Assembly (NCBI GenBank): GCA_963969595.1
Contig: OZ018415.1
Span: forward strand, 4,960,001 to 5,024,000
DNA length: 64,000 nt
DNA from: Neckera pumila
Lineage: Eukaryota; Streptophyta; Bryopsida; Hypnales; Neckeraceae
Direction of reading: 5' to 3'
The notes below the pieces were generated by a model that was not told the origin of the DNA, did no database searches, and was given only the letters and a program-made list of their open reading frames with translations. Of this stretch, positions 1-12,170 are shown in pieces; positions within the stretch are counted from its first letter, which is position 1; each line of letters opens with the position of its first letter. The translations under genes and the position numbers were made by a program.

Positions 1-441
1 ATTGCATCTCAAGTTTCAAAAAGTGTCCATTTTCTACACTTTCCAGTTATAATGTCTCACTATCTCATTTGCAACACAACGTTCAGGATATTTTTTTGAG
101 CTTTACTAGCAATTTCCTTCAATTCCCATATAAACTATTTTTTCAACAACCCAATCCATTTTTCTGCTCTATATTTTACTCTGAATAGAAATTCCATACA
201 TTTTTTCAAATTAGAACCCGTCTTGTTTTTTCCAATTCCACCGACTAACAATGAACTAACACACAATTCTCCCCAAACATTGTTGCAACACAAATACTGT
301 GAGCGACAAGAAATGTAGAAATGTGCCGTATGCCGGTTGTTGTTGCTGGTCACCTCAAGAAATTGTGGCAAGTTTGAGAAGTCACGAGCCAACAAAGGCT
401 TCAAACCAAGAGTGAAATTCTAGCAAAGGCTGGACAGCTTG
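1..441. other. AT-rich stretch, no gene recognised
   Basis: The short open frames here have no recognisable motif and no paralogue in the window. I see nothing that supports a gene. Confidence 0.5.
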
Positions 442-670
442 TTAACCCTTGAACGTCGAGGAGGCCATTCTATGGCCGATGGATGACAGAGAATCAAACT
501 GAATAGGATAGAAGTGCGCTTATTCATCCTCCCAATTTGTTGTGAAAAGGGGAGATCTTCTATAGTAGCTTGACTTCCAATAGATACTTTTGAATTTTTA
601 ATGTAGATGATGTCACACGGTGACAAAATAGAGGATTTCCACGGTGACCGGCCCGTCGTTCAAGGGTTAA
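442..670. mobile_element. Short TTAA-flanked element (subfamily 3-like), 229 bp
   Basis: Starts TTAACCCTTGAACGTCG and ends CGTCGTTCAAGGGTTAA, so the ends are near-perfect inverted repeats directly bounded by TTAA on both sides. Just inside the left end lies a hairpin, GGCCAT-TCT-ATGGCC (467-481). It has no coding capacity. The ends resemble the 743 bp elements at 23308 and 40011, of which this may be a deletion derivative. Confidence 0.8.
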
Positions 671-729
671 TCGTGTGATCTCCAGTCTTTCTGGAGTGCT
701 TGAGACCACTTGTTTTGTACTATTGGTTG

Positions 730-1041
730 TAAGGTAACTTAACTTAGTCTGCTCTTAAAGTGACCTTTTAAGAGCTGATTGCATTTTGGGGGATGCTAAT
801 TCCTTGAAACAATTTTTAGTAAATTTTTACGGGAAGGGAAATGGAATTGGCATGAAACCCAAGTCGTTTCATATTTTTTGGACCTTTGTGGAACTAGTTA
901 CAAATTTTTGAAGTTGAAATGACTAGTGGTTGCTAGAAGCAACCATTTCTTGAAATGTACATTGTTGGTACATTGGAGAAAGCAAAAAGTACCTTTGTGT
1001 TAGTGGTCACTTTTAGATTTTAGAGCACCCTAGCTTAGTTA
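730..1041. mobile_element. MITE family A, copy 1
   Basis: A non-coding element of about 310 bp. The left end contains CTGCTCTTAAAGTGACC and the right end GGTCACTTTTAG...AGAGCACC, an imperfect terminal inverted repeat. The body (for example AAGTCGTTTCATATTTTTTG) recurs at 2345, 8637, 26769, 34780 and 59330. Confidence 0.7.
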
Positions 1042-1109
1042 TCACTTGTGTAGGATATTTTAACACATAGTTGTGGATAAGATTTCCATCTAATAAATAA
1101 TTTGTTAAG

Positions 1110-1700
1110 GTTCATGACTTTGTTTCATCAAAAATCGCTCCAAAACTATCATTTTTGGTGCATAGAGTCACAATGAAATATAAAACTACTTTTCTTTTGC
1201 ATATCCCATGGTAGGATCTTGTATTAGACTTGAATGAGAAGTTGTGCATAAAAAATTGAAAAAACTTTGACTAAATAGTTTTAACAATATTTGTGTTCAA
1301 AGTAAAAAGGAAAGTTTCTTTTGTATCTTGTCATATTAATTTTGTGGACTTTGAGCCCTCTTAAACTAAATTTTTTGCACTTCAAAGTTTTGGGGTTTAA
1401 ATTTACATGGTATAGAATTGAGTTGAAAATCTAAAAAAGAAAATGCAAAAAAACAAAGAATTGATTTTCATTCTTTTAAAAGTTGTTAACTAAAAGTAAA
1501 TAGAAGATTAAAGGGAAATTAAATTGTTAATGAATCTAAAATGGAGTTGAAACATGCCAATCCTAACTATGAAATTGTTGAAGATGGTAATCTACACACT
1601 ATGGATCCTTTCTATTTCAAAAATATGTAAAAATTGGCATCAAAAAAGAATCCTCTATGCTATTTTTGAAGAAGATGCCAAGGGACTAAAGCTTAGTCCA
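1110..1700 (-). mobile_element. Remnant of a TTAA element, subfamily 2 body
   Basis: The landmarks GGATCTTGTATTAGACT, then GAATTGAGTTGAAAATCTA, then an AACATGCCAATCC-like block occur in the same order as in the inverted subfamily 2 copies at 17845 and 34924. Neither TTAA terminus is recognisable, so this is an old, end-eroded copy. Confidence 0.5.
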
Positions 1701-2344
1701 CAAAAGCATATCTTCTACAAACGGAGATAGACCCATTATGGACTAGAGCCTAATTCAACTCTAGTCAAGGATCCAAATTTATTTTCTCACATCCTAGTAG
1801 AAACTGCACGAGTATGCAATTGGGGTTTAAAGGGTTGGAATTAGGGCTCTATGGGTTGGAATTAGGGCTCTATGGGTTGGAATTGGGTTGAAAAGTCACC
1901 TTTCATGAATTAAATTGACACCACTATGGAGCTTCTATATATGGAAAAAGATTCATGAATTATTCCACAATGAGAAGGGACACTTTTGAATTGTCATTGG
2001 AATTGTGTAGGGAATAAGGAGAGCCACATTAGCATCCAAAAGAGCAAGAATAACCTCCCCTAGGGTTCACTACGGGAAGCTATGTGATTTTTTCTTTGAC
2101 CACCTATAATATATCTTTCATTTTCAAGAAATGAATTGACCAAAATACTTATGAAATTTCCCTCATTTGTTGTTCTTTAGCTTAAAACAATTTGTAGATC
2201 CAATAAGTATAAGTGATCAAACGGTTTACAGTGTGTTTCCTAATTTAGTAGAATTTTGACCCCATTTCCAAGCTTACAAGACAAAATTAGGTCAAAGATC
2301 ACAAAAGCATCCATATGAAAATGATGCCATGTGCTACGTAACTA
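1701..2344. other. Non-coding stretch with a small tandem repeat
   Basis: No gene seen. At about 1829-1892 a unit of roughly 22 bp (GGGTTGGAATTAGGGCTCTA) occurs about three times in tandem, the last copy partial. The remainder is unassigned. Confidence 0.5.
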
Positions 2345-2659
2345 CAAGGTAGTCTTCTCTTAAAGTGGCATTTTAATAGCTAATTGCATTTTTTTTTGGA
2401 GAAGGGGGGAGCTAATGTCCTTGAAATAATTTTTGGTATGTTTTAGTAGGAAGAAAAATGGAATTGGTATCTAACCCAAGTTGTTTCATATTTTTTTGAC
2501 CTTCATGGAATTAGTTTACAAATTTTTGAAGTTAAAACGCAACGGTCATTGAAAGCGACCCTCTCCTTAAATATACACCTTTGGTACATTGAAGAAAGCA
2601 AAATACATCTCTGTGTTAGAAGTTGCTTTTAGAGCAAGGTCGCTTTTAGAGCACCCTAT
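2345..2659. mobile_element. MITE family A, copy 2
   Basis: Left end AAGGTAGTCTTCTCTTAAAG and right end CTTTTAGAGCACCCTA form an imperfect inverted repeat. The body is collinear with copy 1, including the CAAGTTGTTTCATATTTTTT block. No ORF. Confidence 0.7.
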
Positions 2660-2749
2660 TCCTTTTTCAACAAATCTACTTTGTATGACTACAAAATTTA
2701 AAGAAGTAAATTAACCCCTCACTACCCAAGGGGTTATAAAGTGTCCTCA

Positions 2750-3290
2750 CCGGCATAGTTTCAAATCCAAGTCAAAGTGCCATAACTTTTGTATCCAATG
2801 TTTGAATTCAATAAAACTTGTTGAAAAGTTTGCGATCTCTCTTCTAATTTGTGTGGTATAATTTTCAGATCAATCCAAGGTGTGATGATTTTTTGGAAGC
2901 CAATCAAAGTTCACAGGTTCAATTTGAGTTCACCAAATTGCATTTGATGGCTGCAACTTTGGAGGCTTGTATCTCCTTCATTCAATGTTTGTTTTCAATA
3001 AAAATTTGTTGGATTATATTTCCCTTGAAGTCTAGATATTGTGTTAAAAAATTTCATGTCAAATCAAGCTATTTTGACTATTTGGAAGCAGTTTGAAATT
3101 CAAAACCCTGACATGTTTGAATTAAATACATTGAACTTCAGCAACTTGTTTCTTCTTCCTACAATGTTTGTTTTCAATAAATAAAAAAAAGGTTGCGCAT
3201 AGTAGTCTAGCTTGTGCGGCTAAAATTTCATATCAATCCAAGAAATTATGAGTGATTGAAAAGCAGTTTAGTAAAAGGAGGTTCTGCCTT
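2750..3290. repeat. Degenerate tandem repeat, period about 180 bp, 3 units
   Basis: The block AATGTTTG-TTTTCAATAAA recurs at about 2797, 2985 and 3161. Each is followed by a degenerate segment containing AAAATTTCAT-TCAA and then a GATTTTTTGGAAGC- or GTGATTGAAAAGCAG-like tail. The spacing is 188 and 176 bp. The units are strongly diverged, so the array is old. Function unknown. Confidence 0.5.
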
Positions 3291-4340
3291 AGATGTGTTT
3301 TTTGCAACTTTTCTTGCTATTTTGCAGACATTTCAAAGCCATTTTGCAGACATAATGAGTCAATTGAATGATAATTTATTTTGCGAATGTGTTTGTATGC
3401 TAGTTTTGAATCATTTTGTGGTTTAAAGTTTTTTCATTGAATAGGTCTATTGTACAACTTGAATTTCATCTCCAAATGTGTTGCTAGGAAACTTTCAGCA
3501 TCCTTTTCCAATATTAAAAGATTATAATCTTGTAGTCTATATGGCCAAATGACTCCAAATTTGATTCACTTCATCTACAATACGTACACTACAAGATTGT
3601 ACGGTTGAGATCTCTATAACCTAATGACATTTAGATCTATAACACTTCAAAAGCAATGATGTTTTTGAATCCCAAAAGGCAATTGACTTTTAAGGGTTAA
3701 CCTTTTCTTCATTATAGCACTCAATTTTGCACATAGGCAAAGCATCCAAAAATATTTTAATAAAAAAAAAAGTACCGGTACTCATGAATCCTACGTCTTT
3801 CTCTCTTTCTTTCTTCATTTAAAAAAAGCCGTCAAAAAATTTATCCATGTATTCAAAAAGAAAAAAACGCAGTCAAAAATATCAACCCAGAATTTTCAAT
3901 TCAAATCTCTGGCTTGGATTTCCATGAGTGAACCTTTGGGGTCATGCTATGGAAATTGATGGAATTCATTTCTTGGTGTAACTTAGTGTGCACCAACTTA
4001 TTTATTTATTTATTTATTTTTAAAGTGTGCACCAACTTCTGAAAGTCGCAGCAAGGAGTGAAGAATAAGTTAAAAGCTAAGCTTGGCTGCTTTTCAAATT
4101 TGGAATGCAACTGGAAGTTGCCAAAAACACATTGGTCATCAGTGGAGCTATCATGCTGCTGGACACAAGCACAAGCAAGGCAAGGAAAAGGGGCCCATAA
4201 TAATGACCAGAAAGGCCTTTGGCTCCTTCTGGTAAAGGTGTCCAGGCGGTACAACTTTGGTGTGACGATGATTATTTTTTTATATTTTTATTTTTTTTAA
4301 CAAATGGGACGATGATAATTTTTGTGTCGTGGGGAGGAAT
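3291..4340. other. Non-coding stretch with ATTT microsatellite
   Basis: No gene recognised. A short (TTTA)n microsatellite lies at about 3998-4018. Overlapping open frames on both strands at 4006-4300 have no paralogue, no motif and no start context that would favour either one. Confidence 0.5.
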
Positions 4341-4681
4341 CAAAATGCAGGAATTGGGTTAATGTAGAAATTCAGACCTCATTTTGGCATAGTAGAACAT
4401 CTTTTTCTAAAAAAAAGATTTCAAGTCTCCAATAAAAAGTTATGGACACAATTCAGAGAGGGGTGGAGAGAGACATTTTCTTTGACATTTTTATCGACAT
4501 ATCCAAACATCCTCTTTGAATAACTTTTTATTGAAGACTTGAAATCTTGAATGGATTTTTGAAGATGAAATTTGGCTTGATTTAATAACTTTTCTTAGTT
4601 CAAAGTTTTTTTGGAAAAAGGTATTCTACTAGCCAAAATGAGGTCTAAATTTCTACATTGAATACAATTCTTGTTTTTGAC
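4341..4681. mobile_element. MITE family E, intact copy (fold-back type)
   Basis: The arms are long inverted repeats of about 65 bp: left GAATTGGGTTAATGTAGAAA...CAGACCTCATTTTGGC, and right the inverse of the same with few mismatches. The inner parts are also inverted (GATTTCAAGTCTCCAATAAA versus TTTATTGAAGACTTGAAATC), so the whole 340 bp can fold on itself. It directly abuts the TTAA element at 4682. It gives the uninterrupted reference for the disrupted copy at 53031-54667. Confidence 0.75.
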
Positions 4682-6505
4682 TTAACCCCTAAAGGACCGG
4701 CATGTGTTTTTTGGCTGTATAGAAATTTTGGGCAGGTAAGTGTGACTAGAGATTTCCGTACTTTAGGCTGGAATTTTAATAGAAGGTGGGCGCAAGGAAT
4801 ATCTTTCATATGCACTAAATTTCATGACATTTGGAAATGTGAATAAAAAGTTATGGCCTAATAGGTTACTTTTTTTTGTAACTAGGTAGTTCAAGCAGAT
4901 AAAAAAAAATCACTTTTTTCCAAAACAAAAATTTGAAATTCGTTTTCTAAAGTTATATATGTGGAAAGCTTTGAATCATCCCATTTTGATCAATGAGTCA
5001 AAAGTTATGAAGATTTTTAGTTTGTGGGCAATTATGGATTCCCTACTCTAAAATAAACTTTGAAGTCCTTTATCTTGCTCAGTTTTCAATATTTTTGAAA
5101 AAAATAAAATCCTAGAATGTAGATTGTTTATTACAACATTGCAACCATTGGGATTGGCATTTTTCAATTCTATAATTAGATTCTTGACAATGTAGTATTT
5201 TGAACCATTCTCTACTACTATCTATTTACTATTTTTTTTCTATTCGTTGTACAATCCCAAATGAAGTGAAAATTTTCAAGCATGTAGCCAACTTGTCTAG
5301 GAAAAAGAATCGAAAGAAGCACCATCATTTTGGACATTTTTTCATTGAAAACTGAGCTTGTGAAGTGTAGCTGCCCTATTTTTTGTAGGGCCAAACAAAT
5401 GCTTTTGGGGAATTTGAATGCTTATATATTGCAATCCACGAGGTGGAAATTTCTGAAATTTTTACCGCATGTTCTCAAGTCAGAGTACTACAAGATCTTG
5501 CAGTTACATGTCTCAAACTAAAAATGGCAATTTTTGAGCATTTTTGATGGAAACATAGTCATTGAACTTTAGGCCTTAACCCCTAAAGTTCCATGACTAT
5601 GTTCTCACCGAAAACACTTGAAAACTGTCATTTTTAGTAGAAGTATCCAATTTTTGAAAAAAAACTTTTTTTGACATATGTAACCATAGGATCTTGTAGT
5701 ATGGTGACTTGAGAATATATGATAAAATTTTTGGGAATTTCCACCACATGGATTGCAAGATAGAAGCATTCAAATTCACTGAAACCATTTTTTGGCCTTG
5801 TGGAAAACAGGGCAGCATCACTTCACAAGCTCACTTTTCCATGAAAAAATGTCCAAAATGATGGTGCTTCTTTAGATTCTTTTTCCTAGACAAGTTGGCT
5901 ACATGCTTGAAAATTTTCACTTCATTTGGGATTGTACAACATATAGGAAAAAAAAAGTAAGTAGATAGAAGTAGAGAATGATTCAAAATACAAAATTGTC
6001 AAGAATTTAATTATGGAATTGAAAATGCTAATCCCAATTGTGGCAATGTTTTAATAAACAATATACATATTGAGATTTTATTTTTTTCAAAAAATATTGA
6101 AAATTGAGTAAGATAAAGGACTTCAAAGTTTATTTTAGAGCAAAGAATCCATAACTGCCCACAAATTTAAAATCTTCATAACTTTTGACTTCTTGATCAA
6201 AATAGGATGATTCAAAGCTTTTTACCTTTATAAAACTCTAGAAAACCAATTTCAAATTTTTGTTTTCAAAAAAGTGATTTTTTCTTATCTACCCGGATTG
6301 CCCAGTTACAAAAAAAAGTAACATATTAGGCCATAATTTTTTACTCATGTTTCCAAATGTCATGAAATTTGGTGCCTGTGAAAGATATTCCTCACCCCCA
6401 CCTTCTATTAAAATTTCAGCCAAAAATATGGAAATCTCTAGTTGTACGTACCTGCCCAAAAATTCTATACGGCCAAAAAACGCATGTTGGTCCTTTAGGG
6501 GTTAA
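4682..6505. mobile_element. Inverted dimer of two TTAA elements (subfamily 1)
   Basis: Two elements of about 0.9 kb lie tail to tail and share a single central TTAA near 5577. Both outer ends read TTAACCCCTAAAGGACC... or its inverse. The left copy runs +, the right copy is its reverse complement over the full length. The left copy's inner end reads AGGCC-TTAA where AGGGG-TTAA is expected. The two halves differ at many positions, so this is not a recent hairpin artefact. Transcription across it would give a long fold-back RNA. No transposase is encoded. Confidence 0.85.
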
Positions 6506-6800
6506 TGAGGTATGAGCGGTTGAGCTTCTACTAATCCTAATTTACATATCCCACATGGGTTGTTCTACCTCCTACCACCCCACTTGTATAAAGACATTGT
6601 CTACACACCTTCTTCCACTTACAACAAATGTGACTTTCAAATCTATGAGAAGTGGATGCCAAAAGCTTCAATATTTTTTATATTAATGTTGAATTTTTAA
6701 GAAATTATATTTTAAAGTGGTGAAGTGCGTTTTGGACTTTAATTAATTATTTGGCAAACATATACCAAAGGTGACCTCTTGGTACGGTGGTGTTTTATTA
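6506..6800 (+). repeat. Dispersed repeat H, copy 1 (promoter- or LTR-like)
   Basis: Contains CCCACATGGGTTGTTCTACC and then CACTTGTATAAAGACATTG, a TATA-like box in a conserved context. The same order occurs at 31453 and 54668. The CCACATGGGTTG block followed by a TATA motif resembles plant LTR promoters, but no TG...CA ends or primer-binding site could be assigned, so LTR status is only an inference. Confidence 0.45.
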
Positions 6801-7023
6801 AGGCTGGATAAGAGACTTCGTTTGGTCTGTTTTTTGTTTTTTTAAACTTACGTCCCTAGAAAGGGCCTCTGAGAGTTATATGGCTTCAATATTTTTATAT
6901 AGAGTCTACCTTTTGCAAGAAGGGAATGTAGTCCTTTGTACTCTTCTACAATTGAAATTTGGTGTAGGGCTTTAAATTAAAAAATTCTTAATTCACTCAC
7001 ACCTGTCAAAAGAAATGTCAATT

Positions 7024-7851
7024 CTCTCCACCCCTAATTCTAAGTGTCTAAGTCTTTCCAAGTGTGTTTTTTCTATGAAAAAAGAGCATGGACTTATAGG
7101 TATTGTCAATGATGCAATTTTTTTTTTTTTTCAAAATCTAACCGTATGGATGTTTAAAGAGCTTGCTTATTAATATGCACACCAATTTTGAATGCAAAAG
7201 TGCACAAGAGTTGTGTGATCATGACAAGAAAAATGTATATTTTCTATTTATCGTATACTGCCCCTCCCCATAGTGTTTGAGAAATTTGCATGTATAAATT
7301 TTTTGGAATTGGAGGTGACATGAACAACTACAAATCATGTTAGCACACTAAAATATACTTTCAAAAACATTAATTTCACATGAAAAGCTATCAAACTCAT
7401 TACACAATCCACCTTGCAATTGCCAAAATGCAATTTTTTTTTATAAGTCGAAATTTCAAATAACTCCAAATCAACAATTGTATGTTTAAATTTTCAATGG
7501 TAAAAATCATGAAAACACTTTATACTTTCCATTGGGACCATTTTCAAAGCTGATAGATAAGTACAATTTTTTCGATCTCAATTCAAGTGAAATTGGCAAG
7601 CTTTGCTTAAAGCTAAGAAATCAAGTAAAATTTGTAAGCTTTACTCTTCCACAATGAGATATATATGCCTTTAAGGACCTCTAAAAAATAAAATATTTAC
7701 CTTTTTTAGTGAAAATAAAAGTTTTCAATATTAACCTTCAAAAATTGTCTGTAAAATTTTTAAAACAATCAAAGGAATTTAATTGCCTACCGTGAAACGA
7801 GCTTGAAATTTGAACCAACCATATTTGGTCAGTTAAGCAATCAAGGGTTAA
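7024..7851 (+). mobile_element. TTAA element subfamily 6, old copy
   Basis: Left end CTAAGTGTCTAAGTCTTTCC, then TGTGTTTTTTCTATGAAAAA and GAGCATGGACTTATAG, matches inversely the element ending at 57066. The right end is CAACCATATTTGGTCAG...GGGTTAA. The body is collinear with 56258-57066 read in reverse. The left TTAA has been mutated. Confidence 0.6.
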
Positions 7852-8636
7852 AAAGGTTATAGGGACCAATATATACAATGCCTTAAGCGGCTCCTAGAAT
7901 ATGAATTAAAGTACTAAAATATGGCAAGACATATACCATTAGATTAATAATTCAACAGTTAACATATTTCTTTTGGATTTCATTTTAATTTCTATACTTT
8001 GGTATGCTCAAATACAACACCATATAGAGATACAATACATGACCATTTTCATATATATATGTGAAACATGTAGGAGATGCTACAATGATCCAAATTGGAA
8101 GTGCCATGTTTCATGGGATTAACATGAAGATTACTTTTTGTCCCAAATGTACACCTCACTATTCTTACACCTTCTATTTCAAATACACATGAAAAAAAAC
8201 ATATTGCAACCACAATTGGGCTCCCAAGATCTTAAGGGTTGAATTGCCAAAATTTTGCAGCTTTCACATTTTTTTGGGAAGGCAAACCAAAATGTAAGTC
8301 TATGCCAATCCCAATTGTTTGTGCTTTGAGTAGAATGACTTTTAGGATCAATATTTGGGATAATTTTTCAAGCTTTACCAACAATTCTTCCTTTAAATCC
8401 CTTTTTGAATTGTTTTTCCACGTACCAAATGTCGTTACTTTCTCTATTTTTTTTTACTCCAAATATAAATTTTATAAATTTTTTTCACCTTTTTTTTTCC
8501 TAATCTTTTCAAATTGCAATCAGATTTTTTTTCCCAATTCCACCGGCTAACTGTTGAACTAGCCACCATTTTTTTTCCAAACACTAGTCAGAATTTTGGA
8601 CGCTATGAATTGAGCCAATTGATGATAATGAGTTAG
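7852..8636. other. Non-coding stretch, no gene recognised
   Basis: AT-rich sequence. The Phe-rich open frame at 8239-8550 reflects poly-T content and has no recognisable domain. Confidence 0.5.
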
Positions 8637-9050
8637 GAGGTAGGAGGCTCTAAAAGCGACCCTTTAAGGGCTGAGTCGCCTTTTTCATAGGTTTGCATGA
8701 TGAGAAATATTTTCCGCTCATTTTTCGGAGAAAGCAAAGTAGATGCCGAACGTAATACAAGTCGTTTCATATTTTTTGTACCATTTTGGAATTAGTTATA
8801 AATTTTCAAAGATTTTTGTTGTAGGTACTTATTTGTGACCCCTAGGTCTTCCAAAACCTGTCCCTTGCAACTTCTAAAGTGATTTGAGGAAATCAAGGTT
8901 AATGATTGGCTCTTGCAATAGAAAACTAATTTTTCCTTGATGCATTCAATAGCTAAAGTGGTCCATTCAAGGATCACCTGCAATCCATTCTACAACTAAT
9001 TATAGGGTCGGTTTGAAGGAGAGGGTTGCTTTTATAGTCTCCTACCTTAC
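8637..9050. mobile_element. MITE family A, copy 3 (holds an empty TTAA site)
   Basis: Left end GGTAGGAGGCTCTAAAAGCG and right end GGTTGCTTTTATAGTCTCCTACC are inverted repeats. At 8664-8667 it has a single TTAA within AGCGACCCTTTAAGGGCTGA. The paralogous copy at 34780-35886 is interrupted at exactly this TTAA by a subfamily 2 element, so this copy documents the uninterrupted site. Confidence 0.75.
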
Positions 9051-9149
9051 TGCAGAGTTATCTTTCTCTCTCAATCAGCAGCAGCAATAGTGAAACAATC
9101 ACAAACACACAAAGTCCTCCCAAGAATTCTCGACACTTCCACTTGTCAT

Positions 9150-9465
9150 TAAGGTAACTACATCTAAAATCACACGCTTCTTAAAATCGCACGCTTCCTA
9201 AAATTGCACATTAGATATTCTTGCCTAAAATGTACTCCCACTATTCATATGACTCTATGATTGCTTTTAGATATACCTATTTTCAGCATTTTGAAAATTT
9301 GTAGTTTATTCACAGGGAGTCCAAAAAAAATGCATCCTAAGAGAATCTAGAATCCCGTTTTGACTACTAATAGGACCCCACAATTTTTTTTCCAATATAA
9401 TGTTGAAAACCATGTTGAATCATGCTAAATTTCTTAACTGTGCAATTTAGGGTGTATTTACCTTA
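9150..9465. mobile_element. MITE family B, copy 1
   Basis: Starts TAAGGTAACTACATCTAAAA and ends TTTAGGGTGTATTTACCTTA, a clear terminal inverted repeat flanking about 316 bp of non-coding sequence. Other copies are at 12171 and, as a fragment, at 47384. Confidence 0.75.
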
Positions 9466-10599
9466 GTTGCTAAATATTACCATCAACTCATGCAGCATAT
9501 AAGACAATTTTTTTGTAGGCTTTGATTGATTCAATAAGCATATTAGTTAAGCAATTTTTGAGCGTACATTGCAAAGGGTACTTCTAATATGAACTCTGGT
9601 TTGAAGACCATCATGAATGAAGAGTCTACTGGAGGTGCTTCAATCAACCAAGTCCATTGCAGAGGACCTATTTGATACAAAGTATTTCAAAGTCTTCCAC
9701 AAACTTAGGAACACTTTACACCTGGAGCCTAGATCAGTTGCCCAAATTTCAGCCTTCTGTCCAATCCCAATCCCAAGTGAGGAATTTAGCCTTTTGTCTA
9801 ATTGCAAGTGAGGATTTTGGTCCTCTTACACAACCAACTGGCCTCATCTTTATAGGTGTAAAAGCATCCCTTAGATAATAAAGTGGGTGTGATTTAGAGA
9901 CTGTATGATCCCCTATATTTCACAAAGACATCTCCATGATAGCAAATTTCATTCTTTTATCATCTTCCAACACGTCAATATAGTAGTCTTCCATACTACA
10001 TCTACCTCTGAAAGGGGACATCAAGGATAGCACTCGCTACCTAATCCTTCATGGCCTAGCTAGTAGAAGTATCCCCAATAGACTCTTCATTCAAGCTAAT
10101 CATAAATGACCAGAGTTCTTCTTCTTTTTCTTCTTCCATACTACTACAACCAATGTGACGTACTACAACCAAGGTGACGGACACTCTTCAGTTCAATACA
10201 ATCAATAATCCAAAATGCTTTCTAACAAACAAAAAAGCAATGGCGTGGACACCAAATGAGCCCAGCACAAAAAATAAGGACTTCTCAAAAAGCGGCAAAA
10301 CTATGGTCTTCATGATACAAAAAGTGGCGAGAATAGAATATAGTACCTGTACACACTCTCTCTTATGAGTGCCAAGACCTTTTTTTTTCTTTTTTCTTTT
10401 TTTTTAATTTCTTTTTTTTTAAAGACTTTTCCCATCAGCACGCATCATAGATTCGTTTTTATTGCCCTCATCAGTACTACGAGCCCTGTATTGACTCTAC
10501 CTTATTGATGGCCAATCATATGCCCATTTTGGTAGGTCCAGTTTGTCGAATTTTTTGTCCTTGACAAACAAACATCTGATTTGAAGATGAAGGCTGGCC
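9466..10599. other. Non-coding stretch, T-rich tract
   Basis: No gene recognised. A T-rich low-complexity tract lies at about 10379-10421. Short open frames at 9617-9878 and 10174-10368 have no motif and no conserved copy. Confidence 0.45.
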
Positions 10600-10916
10600 A
10601 TTTGGCTGGGCTTCAGTTGGTGTGGCATGCAAAATATTGTAGTTTTATATATTGCACTGCCACTCAGGTAGGGGGGCTCGCACCCAATGCGAGCTCTCGC
10701 TTTGCCAAGTGGACAAAGCGTGGGTTCATGGTCAATGCTCCGTCGTCCAAGCGGTGAATGTTCACTTATGTCGTGTGACTCACGAACCGTACCCATGTTT
10801 GAGATAGATACATGAAAGTGATTGAGGTGGAAACCAACCCGAAATTGTCAAAAGAAGCAACGCAGCGTAGTTGGAGGCACCTTTTTATAGGAAAAATATT
10901 TTTGTAGTATTACCAA
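10600..10916. repeat. Repeat D, unit 1 (interrupted by a TTAA element)
   Basis: Landmarks in order are TGGCATGCAAAATATT, GCTCGCACCC, TTTGCCAAGTGGACAAA, GTGAATGTTCACTTATGTCG and TTTTTGTAGTATTACC. The same order recurs at 12457-12840 and partly at 12841-13080. The unit continues after the TTAA element, at 12091-12170. Function unknown. Confidence 0.65.
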
Positions 10917-11058
10917 TTAACCCCTAAAGGACCAACATGCATTTTTTGGCTACATAGAAATTTTTGGACAGGTACGTGTGACTGGAGATTTCCATATTTT
11001 TGGCCCAAATTTTGATATAAGGTGAGGACAAGGAAGATCTTTCATATGCATTAAATTT

Positions 11059-11258
11059 NNNNNNNNNNNNNNNNNNNNNNNNNNNNNNNNNNNNNNNNNN
11101 NNNNNNNNNNNNNNNNNNNNNNNNNNNNNNNNNNNNNNNNNNNNNNNNNNNNNNNNNNNNNNNNNNNNNNNNNNNNNNNNNNNNNNNNNNNNNNNNNNNN
11201 NNNNNNNNNNNNNNNNNNNNNNNNNNNNNNNNNNNNNNNNNNNNNNNNNNNNNNNNNN
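11059..11258. other. Assembly gap, 200 N
   Basis: Exactly 200 N, a typical fixed-size placeholder. Open frames that run through it are artefacts. In the sister copy at 4682 the sequence between the same two flanks is only about 53 bp, so the real gap is probably much shorter than drawn. Confidence 0.95.
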
Positions 11259-11321
11259 CTGGGTAGACCAAAAGAAATCACTTTTTTCAAAAATAAATAA
11301 ATTGAAACTGATTTTCTAGAG

Positions 11322-11436
<115 letters not shown>

Positions 11437-12170
11437 AATGAAAAGTTTTCAATCATCCCATTTTTATCAATAAGTCAAAAGTTATGAAGATTTTTAGTTT
11501 GCGGGCAGTTATGGATTCTCTACTCTAAAATAAACTTTGAAATCCTTTATCTTACTCAATTTTCAATATTTTTTGAAAAAAATAAAATCATAGGATGTAA
11601 ATTAATTATTACAACATTGTAACCCATTGGAATTGGCATTTTTCAGTTCCATAATGAAATACTTGACAATTTAGTATCTTGAATCATTCTCTACTACTAT
11701 CTACTTACTATTTTTTTTCTATATGTTGTACAATTTCAAATGGAGTGAAAAATTCCTAGCATGTAGCCAACTTGTTTAGGAAAAAGAATCTAAAGAAGCA
11801 TCATCATTTTGGACATTTTTTCATTGAAAAGTGAGCTTGAGAAGTGTTGCCGTCCTGTTTTTTGCAGGATCAAATAAATGGTTTCAATGAATTTGAATGC
11901 TTATATTTTGTAATCCATGCGGTGGAAATTCTTGAAATTTTTATCACATGTTCTCAAGTCAGCATACTACAAGATCCTATGTTTACATGTGTAAAAAATA
12001 ACTTCATTTCAAAAATTGGATACTTGTACTAAAAATGGCAATTTTTGAGCGTTTTTGATGAAAACATAGTCATGGAACTTTAGGGGTTAAAAATCATGAA
12101 TTTTCAAAAAAAAAAAATAGAATTTTTGGATAAGGCATGTAAAAATTATGTGGATTTCTAAAGTGGAACC

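Noticed and set aside
442..670. Interpreting the CCCTAAA-like ends as interstitial telomere repeats
   Set aside because: Only single CCCTAAA units occur, always at element ends next to TTAA and continuing into family-specific sequence; there is no tandem array.
8239..8550. 103-residue open frame
   Set aside because: Phe/Ser-rich composition follows from poly-T DNA; no domain, no paralogue.
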